Assembly: GCA_003762715.1 (NCBI GenBank)
Contig: RIBJ01000032.1
Coordinates: 117,554 to 181,553, forward strand
Length of the DNA: 64,000 nucleotides
From: Muribaculaceae bacterium Isolate-104 (HZI)
Lineage (GTDB): Bacteria > Bacteroidota > Bacteroidia > Bacteroidales > Muribaculaceae
Direction: 5' to 3'
The position numbers and the translations under genes were made by a program. The notes beneath the pieces were generated by a model, which ran no database searches, was not told where the DNA came from, and was given only the letters and a program-made list of their open reading frames with translations. How positions within the stretch are numbered: position 1 is the stretch's first letter; each line of letters begins with the position of its first letter. Below, in pieces: positions 33,142 through 41,945 of the stretch.

Positions 33142-34137
33142 ATGGTAACGAATAACGAGACAAAACTTGTAATCTATAAAGCTCCAAATGGAGAAACACA
33201 GTTGGATGTCACTGTACATGGTGATACAATCTGGCTCACACAGCGTCAGATTGCCGATTTATTCGGAACGAAAGTCCCGGCAATCTCCAAGCACCTAAAA
33301 AATATCTTCGCATCGGGCGAACTGGATCGTGATGCGACTATTTCCAAAATGGAAACAGTCGTGAATCGAGGTTTCCGCGGCTCATCAGTTGAGGTTGTCG
33401 ATCACTACAATCTTGATGCTATTCTATCAGTCGGTTATCGCGTCAATTCAAAGAATGCCACGGCTTTTCGCATCTGGGCTAACAAGGTACTGAAGCAATA
33501 TCTTCTCAATGGCTATGCTATCAATGAGCGGGTTGCCTCGCAGAAATATGACGAACTGAGCCAGTTGGTCAAAGTTCTCGGTAGGACTATCCAAAATCAA
33601 GAGAAACTTACTGAAGATAGTCGTTCTTTGCTTAATGTAGTAGTGGATTATACCTATGCTCTTGACACTCTCGACCGATACGACTATCAAGAGTTGAAGA
33701 TAGAGCAGACCACAGGGCAGGAGGCTTTTCATGCCACATACGAGAAGGCGATGGAGGTTATCAGGCAGCTGCATGAGAAATTCGGCGGCAGCACATTGTT
33801 CGGCAACGAAAAGGACGATTCCTTCAAAAGCTCCATCGGTCAGATTTACCAGACCTTCGGTGGCGTTGACCTATATCCCTCAGTGGAGGAAAAAGCTGCC
33901 ATGCTCCTGTATCTCGTCACGAAGAACCATTCTTTCAGCGACGGCAACAAACGAATTGCCGCCACGCTGTTCCTATGGTTCCTCAATGGAAACGGAATTC
34001 TTTACAATGAGGACGGCACCAAACGCATAGCCGACAATACCCTTGTAGCCCTCACTCTCATGATAGCCGAAAGTCGTACCGAGGAAAAGGACACGATGGT
34101 CAAAGTCGTGGTCAATCTCATCAACAAGAACAACTGA
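33142..34137 (+). CDS. RhuM-like protein with C-terminal Fic/Doc domain
   Basis: 331-residue fusion. The N-terminal part matches the RhuM family (DTIWLTQRQIADLFGTKVPAISKHL, then VVDHYNLDAILSVGYRVNS and FRIWANKVLKQYL); the C-terminal domain contains the Fic core HSFSDGNKRIAATL, whose His, Gly-Asn and Arg form the AMP-transfer site. An inhibitory helix motif [S/T]xxxE[G/N] is not obvious. Likely a toxin or regulator that modifies a host protein; cargo of IME-3. Confidence 0.85.
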   Translation: MVTNNETKLVIYKAPNGETQLDVTVHGDTIWLTQRQIADLFGTKVPAISKHLKNIFASGELDRDATISKMETVVNRGFRGSSVEVVDHYNLDAILSVGYRVNSKNATAFRIWANKVLKQYLLNGYAINERVASQKYDELSQLVKVLGRTIQNQEKLTEDSRSLLNVVVDYTYALDTLDRYDYQELKIEQTTGQEAFHATYEKAMEVIRQLHEKFGGSTLFGNEKDDSFKSSIGQIYQTFGGVDLYPSVEEKAAMLLYLVTKNHSFSDGNKRIAATLFLWFLNGNGILYNEDGTKRIADNTLVALTLMIAESRTEEKDTMVKVVVNLINKNN

Positions 34138-34201
34138 TCCTTCTTTTCACTACTTCAGTATAAAGAAAGGCTGGAAAAATCTCAAAAAAATTCGTCTGAA
34201 A

Positions 34202-34233
34202 TTTGGTTTATTCAATAAACCGCTTTACCTTTG
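34202..34233 (+). promoter_or_regulatory. Promoter with operator O1 of winged-helix operon
   Basis: TTTG (34202-34205) and TACCTTTG (34226-34233) are 20 bp apart. The perfect palindrome GGTTTATT-C-AATAAACC at 34205-34221 fills the spacer, so a bound protein would block transcription. A second copy lies at 34292-34310. Confidence 0.75.
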
Positions 34234-34248
34234 CAGTCGAAAGGATTT

Positions 34249-34276
34249 AAGAGCGGCAACGCAAGAGTCAGCTCTT
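34249..34276 (+). terminator. Leader hairpin followed by T-rich stretch
   Basis: AAGAGC (34249-34254) pairs with GCTCTT (34271-34276), followed by TTCTTTTTC. It could be an attenuator in the leader. Confidence 0.35.
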
Positions 34277-34291
34277 TTCTTTTTCAGAATA

Positions 34292-34310
34292 TGGTTTATT
34301 ACATAAACCA
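34292..34310 (+). promoter_or_regulatory. Operator O2 of winged-helix operon
   Basis: TGGTTTAT-TAC-ATAAACCA, a palindrome sharing the core of O1, 31 bp before the first gene. Probable second site for the regulator at 34967. Confidence 0.65.
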
Positions 34311-34340
34311 GTTTGTTCAACCCATAATTAAACTCCGACT

Positions 34341-34970
34341 ATGGAAGAAAGAAAGATTACGGAAGCAGAGAGCATCGAAATCATAACCTCGATGATCTCG
34401 CGCACAAAAGACCGCCTCGTAAAAGGCAGCGGCAATATCCTCCTCATGTGGGGATACCTCATCGTGGCAGTAACGGCACTTATATGGGTGCTCCTTGTGA
34501 CCACTAATAATCCCGCCGTAAACTGGCTATGGTTTCTCATCTGGATAATAGGCGGTATCGCTACTCCGATAATGGCTAAGAAAGAGCGAGTGGCGTCAGG
34601 CTCAAAGAGCTATACTGACAAACTGACTTCACAAATGTGGTCTGTTGTCGGATTGACCGGCATAGCTTCTGCCCTGTTATGTCTCGGTTTTCTTGTGATC
34701 GGCGGAAAAGACTCATGGAGCATGATGTTTGCTTTCGCTCTAATCATCGTTCCTATGGCTGAGATCATGCAAGGGTTGGTAATCAAAGAAATATCACTCA
34801 TTGCGGGTGGCAGCATCGGACTTTTGACAGGAATTTTCACCACATGCTGTATCTCTGCTCATGTGGCTCTTATGGCGAGTTGGTTCATGCCGCTATTCAT
34901 CATTGCTTTTGCAGCAATGATGATTGTTCCCGGTCATATACTTAACTCGAAAGCAAAGCGCGGATTATGA
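34341..34970 (+). CDS. Multi-pass membrane protein of regulator pair
   Basis: 209-residue protein with about six transmembrane helices (roughly 32-55, 62-80, 100-122, 128-150, 155-175, 180-200) and a short soluble N-terminus (TEAESIEIITSMISRTKDRL). It overlaps the winged-helix gene by 4 bp (ATGA). Such pairs of membrane protein and HTH_34 regulator are frequent in Bacteroidetes, with unknown function. Confidence 0.8.
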   Translation: MEERKITEAESIEIITSMISRTKDRLVKGSGNILLMWGYLIVAVTALIWVLLVTTNNPAVNWLWFLIWIIGGIATPIMAKKERVASGSKSYTDKLTSQMWSVVGLTGIASALLCLGFLVIGGKDSWSMMFAFALIIVPMAEIMQGLVIKEISLIAGGSIGLLTGIFTTCCISAHVALMASWFMPLFIIAFAAMMIVPGHILNSKAKRGL

Positions 34971-35251
34971 AAGAGCTGAATCCATTGCTGCATTCTCAGC
35001 TGAGACTGGGCGTAATGTCGATTCTCATGAATCTGGAAGAAGCCGATTTCGTATATCTCAGGGAGAAAACAGAATCGACAGCCGGAAATCTGAGTGTACA
35101 GCTTGACAAACTTTCCGCAGCCGGATATATCTCCATTGAAAAAGGGTTTGTCGGGAGGAAAACACGGACTACCGCCCGTATAACTCTAGAAGGCCGCAAT
35201 GCCTTTGAAGAATATGTCGAGGCACTGAAACAGTACATTTCTATGCCATAG
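34967..35251 (+). CDS. Winged-helix transcription regulator (HTH_34-like)
   Basis: 94-residue MarR/ArsR-like regulator. The helix-turn-helix is LREKTESTAGNLSVQLDKLSAAG, and the wing IEKGFVGRKTRTTARITLEG. Two palindromes upstream of the operon (GGTTTATT/AATAAACC) are likely its operators, giving autoregulation. It is followed 13 bp later by an outer membrane barrel gene that it may also control. Confidence 0.85.
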   Translation: MKELNPLLHSQLRLGVMSILMNLEEADFVYLREKTESTAGNLSVQLDKLSAAGYISIEKGFVGRKTRTTARITLEGRNAFEEYVEALKQYISMP

Positions 35252-35264
35252 AAGTAGATTTACG

Positions 35265-37349
35265 ATGAAGATCAACACGAAGTTCATGCGAATATATCTT
35301 GGCATACTGTTCTTATACGCGATAGCATTACTAAATGCTGTCGCTCAGAACGGGTTGCAGGATTCCTTGGATATTTCGCGTGAACTGAATGAGGTGGTGG
35401 TAGTCGCTCCTGAAAATCAGGTTATTGGCAACAAGACTTTTTTCTATCCCACAAAGGAATTGAGGAATGCTACGAACAGCGGAGTTCAATTACTTGCCGG
35501 TCTACAAATCCCCGACCTGATTATAAATCCGGCTACCGGGTCTATTGAGAGATTGGGCGGTGGCGAGTTGTCCATAAGGATTAACGGTCGTCCTGCCTCT
35601 CAAATAGATTTCACATCCATATCACCCAAAGATATTACCAAAGTAGAATACATATCTAATCCAGGCGTGAGGTATGGGGAGGCAACAGGAGTGTTAGATA
35701 TAACTGTAAAACGACGCGAAACAGGCTATGGTGTATCCCTCAATCTGCTCCAATCTGTAAACCGTGGTTGGGGTAATTATACCGGGGCGTTGAAATATAC
35801 GTCGGGGCGTAGTGAATGGACTCTTGATATCCAGTCCAATCCTATGTGGAGAATGTCTGCTTTCCGTGACAATTCTGAGCATTATCTCTTATCTGACGGA
35901 ACCGAAATATTACGTTTAGAGAACGGCATAAATGCCCCTAACAGGATGGCTTCTCATCGAGTGTCATTGCAAGATTCCTATGCAATAGGGAATAAGTTTC
36001 TGTTGAATACTCAGTTACGCATATTCCGCAAGAGCGACCGCTATATATCAGAGGGTGAGATAATCACCATGATTGGTGATGAAATTATAGATGATTTTGA
36101 ACGGGAGGAACTACCGATAAAATCGACACAGATTGACGTGGACATCTATATGCATTGGAAAGTAAATAAATCTAACAAACTGTACTTTAACATAATCCCA
36201 ACTGCAATGAATGGCACGAATGGCCGTAGTTATCAAACATCGGAGGTGGAATTATCTACCTCCATATCCAACCGAGGATACAGATTGTTCGGTGAAGGCG
36301 TTTGGGAATGTCGTATTGGAAATGGCACCCTGTCATCAGGAGTTCGCAGTCTAGGCGAATGGAACGAAGCGCGCTATAATCATTCAGCAGACATAAATGA
36401 GAAAAGCGTCATGGGCAGCTTATTTGCTGAGTGGAAACAGAACTTGGATAAGATTCAGTACAGCATCGGTATAGGAGGGACTTCCTATATCGTGAAAGAA
36501 CCATTGAAACACAATTATTTCAATGCAAATCCACGGGTATATGTACGATATTCACCTGTCTCATGGGGAGGTATTTCCTTTACAGGGAATGTAAACACGG
36601 TATCTCCCACAGTTAATCAGCTTAATCCGGTTATTCAACAAATTGACAATTACCAGTGGAGCAAAGGAAATCCCAAAGTCTCCGCATTTCAGCAATATGA
36701 CGCAAAGGTAGAACTTGACGGCAGATTTAAGAATACATCTCTGAAACTTACTGTTGGCAATACCTACAATCACAATCCAATAATGGGTGCCAAGACATAT
36801 ATCGACAATCAAATAGTCAAGTCCTATCACAACTCCGGCTATAATAACAATTTCATAGTCAAGGCTCAGATTAGATTGCCGATATTCATAAAGCAGCTTA
36901 ATCTTTCTTTGGAGGGTGGCTGGCATAAGACTGTCAGCAAGGGACTCAACTATCGTCATGATTATTCACAGCCATTTGTAAATGCCCAACTTATGTATGT
37001 AAATGGTCCGTGGTGGGTTATTGTTAAGTATAATACCACATATAATTCTCTATGGGGAGAAGGTATATTCAGCGCCAATAACAATATGCTGAATATCGGA
37101 GTAGGCTACACATACCGCAATGCGACTTTTATGGCCGGTGCTTTCAATCCCATTGGAAATATCAGTGTAAAAAGCCGGGATTTGAGTGCTATCGCCGGAT
37201 TTGACAGAGAATACCAAGTTTCATCAACTCGCCAATTATTCTGGGTCGGGGTCACGTTAAATCTCTACAAAGGTAAAAAGCGAAGCGCGCCACAACGCAA
37301 GTTAAACAACTCTCAAACATACGAATCAATAAACAATGTAAAGAAATGA
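35265..37349 (+). CDS. TonB-receptor-like outer membrane beta-barrel protein
   Basis: 694-residue protein with a signal peptide (IYLGILFLYAIALLNAVAQN), a plug-like domain (LNEVVVVAPENQVIG, then NSGVQLLAGLQIPDLIINP and SPKDITKVEYISNPGVRYGEA) and a barrel of alternating aromatic strands. It belongs to the same OMP_b-brl group as the gene at 28093-30189. Its location inside IME-3 makes it mobile cargo that changes the outer membrane. ATGA overlap with the next gene. Confidence 0.83.
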   Translation: MKINTKFMRIYLGILFLYAIALLNAVAQNGLQDSLDISRELNEVVVVAPENQVIGNKTFFYPTKELRNATNSGVQLLAGLQIPDLIINPATGSIERLGGGELSIRINGRPASQIDFTSISPKDITKVEYISNPGVRYGEATGVLDITVKRRETGYGVSLNLLQSVNRGWGNYTGALKYTSGRSEWTLDIQSNPMWRMSAFRDNSEHYLLSDGTEILRLENGINAPNRMASHRVSLQDSYAIGNKFLLNTQLRIFRKSDRYISEGEIITMIGDEIIDDFEREELPIKSTQIDVDIYMHWKVNKSNKLYFNIIPTAMNGTNGRSYQTSEVELSTSISNRGYRLFGEGVWECRIGNGTLSSGVRSLGEWNEARYNHSADINEKSVMGSLFAEWKQNLDKIQYSIGIGGTSYIVKEPLKHNYFNANPRVYVRYSPVSWGGISFTGNVNTVSPTVNQLNPVIQQIDNYQWSKGNPKVSAFQQYDAKVELDGRFKNTSLKLTVGNTYNHNPIMGAKTYIDNQIVKSYHNSGYNNNFIVKAQIRLPIFIKQLNLSLEGGWHKTVSKGLNYRHDYSQPFVNAQLMYVNGPWWVIVKYNTTYNSLWGEGIFSANNNMLNIGVGYTYRNATFMAGAFNPIGNISVKSRDLSAIAGFDREYQVSSTRQLFWVGVTLNLYKGKKRSAPQRKLNNSQTYESINNVKK

Positions 37350-37717
37350 AAAAGTTATTATTCATCTTCGCATTGATCGCCCTATGCGTCAGTGCGAAGG
37401 CCGGAACTCCGGTTTTCACAATCACCGTCAGTGAGTTGCCGTATACCGAGGGAACTCTCTATGTCTCTGCGACCTGCGGAGATAAAGAATTACTCAAAGT
37501 CGCAATCGAAGTCGAAGACGATTCTATCGTAATACCTGTTGATTTCTCAGAGGCAATCGACAAAGAGGTGTCGATACGAGCCTTTCAGGATCTCGATGAG
37601 GACAAGCAGCTGAAATTTGACAGTTATGGTCGCCCGGTAGAGCCATTCTTACAAACCAAGCTCATCCCTCAAAAAGAAAAAACGAACTATGGCTTCAAAT
37701 TGACCGTATTGCAATAG
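37346..37717 (+). CDS. DUF2141-like secreted protein
   Basis: 123-residue protein with a signal peptide (KKLLFIFALIALCVSAKAG) and the DUF2141 features: VRIRAFQDLDEDK-like repeats (RAFQDLDEDKQLKFDSYGRP) and EPFLQTK. It is translationally coupled (4-bp overlap) to the barrel gene and probably works with it in the periplasm. Confidence 0.8.
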   Translation: MKKLLFIFALIALCVSAKAGTPVFTITVSELPYTEGTLYVSATCGDKELLKVAIEVEDDSIVIPVDFSEAIDKEVSIRAFQDLDEDKQLKFDSYGRPVEPFLQTKLIPQKEKTNYGFKLTVLQ

Positions 37718-37740
37718 CGCAATTTTTCATACGACAAATA

Positions 37741-37775
37741 CAGGCAACCCCGATAGTGATTATCGGGGTTGCCTG
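37741..37775. terminator. Strong rho-independent terminator
   Basis: CAGGCAACCCCGATA pairs with TATCGGGGTTGCCTG (37741-37775), followed by TATTTTG. It ends the cargo operon. Confidence 0.8.
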
Positions 37776-38156
37776 TATTTTGATGAAAATAACTCATATC
37801 CTTCAGACCATTCGAGATTTGCGAGTTGGGGATAATGGGCTAGCGAGCGAATAATTTATACCTCGGATTTCGCCAGAATTAATGTGAGATTTATGTTAGT
37901 GGTACAATTGAAAGCGAAATTTTTCTTATAGATACAAACTGTAACGCATGACAATTATAGTATTACAGAAATTTTCAATTGATTGCTGCAACCTCTATCC
38001 GGTGACACTGAGTGCAGATACTTTGCTGTTACCTGATAAATAGGACTACAGTATGTGTGTGTTTATGTGATTATGAGGGATTTTGTCGGAATTGTGTCTA
38101 ATGGTTGAGATTTAGTAATGGGTTTGTGCGAACTTTGTAGCCACAAAACAAAAGAT
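37776..38156. other. Gap without gene
   Basis: AT-rich, no convincing gene, repeat or RNA seen. The downstream part (about 38100-38156) holds the promoter region of the next gene with a weak -7 box (GAACTTTG near 38130). Confidence 0.4.
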
Positions 38157-39104
38157 ATGAGTACCAATAAGAATCATAAGGCTCCTGAACGGAGTGAGGA
38201 CGAGATAAAGGCGTGGATGGAGGAGCATCCGCAGGAATATGGCGAGTTTGCTGCGGCGATGGGCGAAGCGGACTCGCTGGAGGTGTTTTTGTTGGGGCAG
38301 TCAGCGTTTTCCGCCTCGCCTGAGTTCCGGAAAAGGCTGGAGGATATGATCGACCTCGACAATCTGGACTTGGAGGAACTTTTGAAGATTCTCCGGGAAT
38401 CGGGCTATACCCGGATTGTACTGGATGGGCATTCGGAGGATAGTGAATGGGAGAAACACCGGATGCCCTTTGCTGCATGGCTGAAATATGGACGCTCATC
38501 GGAAATGCTGATTGAGAATATTGAAGACGCCTCACAGTTGATTGACAATCGGCAGTACCAATGGCAACTCTCAAAGTTTCTGAAGGCATTTATGACCCGT
38601 GAAATTGAGAACAATCATCGAACCCGAAAGGAGTTGAAGGAGTTTCTGGACTTCCGGAAAAGTGTCGATAACGGAGATTTGGCAGATTGGGTATTGGATG
38701 GAATTGAGAAGTTACCACCCACAGCTAAAATTTCAGAAGATAAAGAATTTGTGCATGACCTTACTTCCCTCTTGTCATCTCACGACAGTGAAACGGTAAG
38801 GCGCATCGGCAAATGGACACAGACACATATTAGTGGCGTTGATATTGCGCATCTGTATATTGCATTGGTAGAATCAGGGGAATTGGACGCCCGAAGACCT
38901 GTAAAACAGTTTGCCGAGATATTGGCCGCTACTTTCCCAGAAAGCAAAATTGTTGGCGAACGACAGGTGCAAAAAAGCGTAAATGCACTCCAAAGCCTGT
39001 CTCCCAATCGCAAACAATATGTCAAGGACGAACCGGAACACCGTTTTGCAATCGACAAGATAAAGACCGGTATTCTCCTGATTAATCCGGATAATGTTGG
39101 TTGA
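38157..39104 (+). CDS. Hypothetical element protein
   Basis: 315-residue soluble, alpha-helical, acidic protein from ATG 38157 (MSTNKNHK). No catalytic motif, signal peptide or membrane segment is seen. It is on the element backbone between cargo and HTH gene, so it may be a regulator or stabilizer, but no family is recognised. Confidence 0.65.
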   Translation: MSTNKNHKAPERSEDEIKAWMEEHPQEYGEFAAAMGEADSLEVFLLGQSAFSASPEFRKRLEDMIDLDNLDLEELLKILRESGYTRIVLDGHSEDSEWEKHRMPFAAWLKYGRSSEMLIENIEDASQLIDNRQYQWQLSKFLKAFMTREIENNHRTRKELKEFLDFRKSVDNGDLADWVLDGIEKLPPTAKISEDKEFVHDLTSLLSSHDSETVRRIGKWTQTHISGVDIAHLYIALVESGELDARRPVKQFAEILAATFPESKIVGERQVQKSVNALQSLSPNRKQYVKDEPEHRFAIDKIKTGILLINPDNVG

Positions 39105-39192
39105 AATAAGCTCTTTTCGATTCGTTTGATTCGTTTCAGCGTTCGCGTACTTAACGAACCGTCATTTCTTTTCAATCCAATAAATTACGCTA

Positions 39193-39226
39193 TACTTTTG
39201 CGTCACCGTTCCATTTCGGAACGGTG
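39193..39226 (+). promoter_or_regulatory. Promoter followed by attenuator-like hairpin
   Basis: -7 box TACTTTTG (39193-39200) is followed by the hairpin CACCGTTCC-ATTTC-GGAACGGTG (39204-39226) and a T-rich stretch. Transcription would stop right after starting unless the hairpin is prevented, suggesting attenuation of the HTH/helicase operon. Confidence 0.6.
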
Positions 39227-39286
39227 GCGTTTTCGTTTTTTGCCGTCATCGGAACCGCCATAATCCAGACGGCAATCGGAATAAAT

Positions 39287-39601
39287 ATGCAAGACTTTTT
39301 AGATATGCTGAATGAAGGCCGCGCTCATGTCAAGGTGGAGATGAGTGCCGAAGACCTCAAAGCCTTTTCTGATGACCTTATACGCCGGGCCAAAGACGAA
39401 CTCGGCTCAATGGTCGAGGCAGCGAAGAAAGAACGTATGCTTACCAAGGCAGAGGTAAAGAAACTGTTCGGAGTATGCGATGCCACCCTATGGCACTGGG
39501 CCAACAAGGGAATCCTCAAACCTGTGAAGACCGGGAACAAGGTACTCTATCCTGAATATGAGGTACGCAAGGCTCTAGGACAACGCAACATCAACATCTG
39601 A
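39287..39601 (+). CDS. HTH_17-type DNA-binding protein
   Basis: 104-residue protein from ATG 39287; the upstream extension runs through the attenuator region. The C-terminal half is a MerR-like HTH (LTKAEVKKLFGVCDATLWHWA, then VLYPEYEVRKAL). It closely matches the arrangement of the gene at 22542. Likely excisionase or regulator for IME-3. The helicase starts 5 bp after its stop. Confidence 0.78.
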   Translation: MQDFLDMLNEGRAHVKVEMSAEDLKAFSDDLIRRAKDELGSMVEAAKKERMLTKAEVKKLFGVCDATLWHWANKGILKPVKTGNKVLYPEYEVRKALGQRNINI

Positions 39602-39606
39602 CGGAT

Positions 39607-41004
39607 ATGAGCTACAATAATCGCCGTCACCGTCCAATTATCCCTTCGTGTGGTCTACATGAGGATGAATGGCATGATTCCATTGAGCCGGGCGAAGCAT
39701 CAGCATCGTCATTTCCTCTCGAAGTATTCCCGACGGCAATCCGACATATCATCGAATCTCTTCATGAGTATGAGAACTTCCATTTGGATTTCACTGCCGC
39801 GTCAATCCTCACAGTGTTTGCAGCGGCTATGGGAAATACATGGTCTGTCCGCTTCATGACCGGATGGGTCAGCCGTCCGATAATATATATGGTGCTTGTC
39901 GGTTCGCCGAGTTGTGGCAAGACACCGCCGCTGCAACAGGCGGTCGCTCCCTTGCTCAAACTTGACGGTGAATATGACTATGTTTATTGCAAGGAAATGG
40001 AGGCGTACCGAAGATGGGAACGAATGTCAGCGAAGCAGCGAGAAAAGCATTCTTTTCCGGAAGAGATGAAGATGCCACAGCGGAAATGTCATGTAGTGGT
40101 GGATTCAACCGTCGAGGCTATGATTGCCGCCATGCGTGACAATCCACGAGGAGTTCTCATATATAAGGATGAGATTGACAGCCTGCTTTCCAACTTCAAC
40201 CGATACAATGGTTCTGACGAGAGCTATTTCCTCAGCCTGTTCAGCGGTACACCGTTCAAGTATAGCCGTAAGTCAAACAACGAGCACATATTTCTCTCCA
40301 ATCCCTATTGCTCGATAATCGGCTCAACACAACCGGGGAGACTCTCCGAACAGTTCGGCGGCAAGCGCATGATGAACGGCTTTTCATCTCGATTCCTGAA
40401 AGTCTATCCCGAAATTGACAAGATGCCATCGTGGAACGACACCGCCATGCCTGACGGCGTTCTTGAAGAATGGGAGCGAATTATCCGAAAGGTAATAACC
40501 GTCACTCCTTCAACAGACCAAGAGGGAAAAGCAACCTCAATAGAGCTAATGTTTTCCCAAGATGCGAAGCTCCGCATAATTCAGTGGAAAGATGCGGTAA
40601 ACAACAAGGCCTATGCTGAAACGGATTCGGATGCTGTCAGGGCGTTGTGTGGCAAACTGGAAACTTATCTCATCCGCTTCTGTCTAGTCATACAGATTAT
40701 GCACGGCATCTGTGGAGAATCGGGCATGGATGAAATTGAACCGGGAACTGCCGAACTTGCCATCAGGCTCACCGAATATTTCAGAAACATGGAGAGCCGG
40801 ATTGCACCGGAGATTGAAACCGGTATCCTTGACAACCGGTTCACCGAGTTACTCGGAAACCTCAGGGATTCGTTCACCACATCCGAGGCAGTCAGGGAAG
40901 CCCTGCAACTCGGAATCTCGGAATCCTCGGTCAAAAGATTCCTGAGAGACGGAGGCCGAGGATTCGTGAAGAAAAAGTCACACGGTTGCTATCGCAAAAT
41001 ATGA
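39607..41004 (+). CDS. DUF3987-type helicase/primase-like protein
   Basis: 465-residue ATPase of the DUF3987 family, thought to support replication of the excised element. Walker A is VGSPSCGKTPPL (near residue 100); Walker B-like is VLIYKDEIDSLL. A C-terminal winged-helix-like region (TTSEAVREALQLGISESSVKRFL) may bind DNA. The following non-coding DNA carries oriT-like palindromes and iterons. Confidence 0.85.
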   Translation: MSYNNRRHRPIIPSCGLHEDEWHDSIEPGEASASSFPLEVFPTAIRHIIESLHEYENFHLDFTAASILTVFAAAMGNTWSVRFMTGWVSRPIIYMVLVGSPSCGKTPPLQQAVAPLLKLDGEYDYVYCKEMEAYRRWERMSAKQREKHSFPEEMKMPQRKCHVVVDSTVEAMIAAMRDNPRGVLIYKDEIDSLLSNFNRYNGSDESYFLSLFSGTPFKYSRKSNNEHIFLSNPYCSIIGSTQPGRLSEQFGGKRMMNGFSSRFLKVYPEIDKMPSWNDTAMPDGVLEEWERIIRKVITVTPSTDQEGKATSIELMFSQDAKLRIIQWKDAVNNKAYAETDSDAVRALCGKLETYLIRFCLVIQIMHGICGESGMDEIEPGTAELAIRLTEYFRNMESRIAPEIETGILDNRFTELLGNLRDSFTTSEAVREALQLGISESSVKRFLRDGGRGFVKKKSHGCYRKI

Positions 41005-41044
41005 CTCATGCACTGACACTATGAACTTTTGACATTATGACATT

Positions 41045-41144
41045 TTCGACCGAGGTCGAACTGACTGAGATACTCCGGTTGCTCACGCCTGATTTGGAGT
41101 ATAAACCTTGCTTTGCAAGATATGCCGATTGTGTCCACAACGGC
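41045..41144 (+). other. Candidate oriT of IME-3 (cluster of palindromes)
   Basis: TTCGACC-GA-GGTCGAA (41045-41060), TACTCC/GGAGTA (about 41073-41102), CTTGC-TTT-GCAAG (about 41107-41119) and GCCG-a-TTGTG/CACAA-CGGC (41124-41144), then CCTCC-CC-GGAGG. This dense set lies just after the helicase gene and upstream of the mob pair. Exact nic site not determinable. Confidence 0.45.
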
Positions 41145-41333
41145 AATCCCGCCTCCCCGGAGGTGAGGGTCAATACCGCTCGAAACTCGCAGTCTTTTAT
41201 CTAATGATACATTGTCCGTGAACGATGATAGACTGAAAAATGAATGATGAAAAACTGAAAATCTGCGGTTGATATATTATCAAGCAACACATTTATCATG
41301 AACCGTGATACTTCGGTTAATCGGTCATCGTCA

Positions 41334-41413
41334 CATTGGATAATCGATACATTGGATAATATGATAATGAGCCATTGGACAATAAGTCATCGGGTAATGG
41401 AGCATTGGATAAT
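41334..41413 (+). repeat. Four CATTGGATAAT iterons (candidate oriV)
   Basis: The 11-bp motif CATTGGATAAT occurs at 41334, 41350 and 41403, with CATTGGACAAT at 41373. ATCATCAAG-type repeats follow at 41441-41473. The array is in AT-rich DNA between helicase and mob genes, the same relative position as the TGATGAA cluster in IME-2. Confidence 0.65.
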
Positions 41414-41564
41414 CAGACAATCGAGACAACCAGATATTATATCATCAAGGTATCAGTTCATCAAATCATCAAGCAATCAGGATTCCAAGTCATATAGTCT
41501 TCATTGTATCAGATATTCAATCAACCAATCTATCAAACCATAATATCTTAAAAAGTTAATCTCT

Positions 41565-41945
41565 ATGTCGGATAAAAAATCCATCACTATAAAAATACGT
41601 GTCGATTCGCAGACCCACGCAGAAATGCAGTCAAGAGCCGACCGATACACCGACGGTAATCTGAGTGCGTTTGTACGTTGTGCCACACTCAAATATGAAG
41701 AGCAGCCGATGGCTGACCGAGACAATCCCCGTATGATTGCTTTGATCAAGTCCGCTATCAAGCTCATCGAAAGAACCGGCACCAACACCAATCAGGTTGC
41801 AAAGCACATCAATGAGCAGCAGAAAATGAATCCTTACTCGTTGCGGGCGGCAGATCTTCTTCCCTTCGGTCAGTTTTGCGAGGGTACAGATAAAATCCAA
41901 CAGATGCTGACATACCTCTATAACATGATAATTTCAGGAAAATGA
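41565..41945 (+). CDS. mobC: MobC-like relaxosome accessory protein
   Basis: 126-residue protein beginning with a ribbon-helix-helix-like segment (SITIKIRVDSQTHAEMQSRAD, then LSAFVRCATL) and a MobC-type helix (TNTNQVAKHINEQQK). It overlaps the relaxase start by 4 bp (ATGA). Confidence 0.82.
   Translation: MSDKKSITIKIRVDSQTHAEMQSRADRYTDGNLSAFVRCATLKYEEQPMADRDNPRMIALIKSAIKLIERTGTNTNQVAKHINEQQKMNPYSLRAADLLPFGQFCEGTDKIQQMLTYLYNMIISGK

Noticed and set aside
41334..41413. CRISPR array
   Set aside because: The repeats are 11 bp with irregular 5- to 19-bp gaps, too short for CRISPR, and no cas genes are present.
41298..41543. 81-codon plus-strand open frame over the iteron region
   Set aside because: Composition follows the repeats (NRSSSHWIIDTLDN, RVMEHWIIRQSRQ); it is a by-product of iterons, not a gene.
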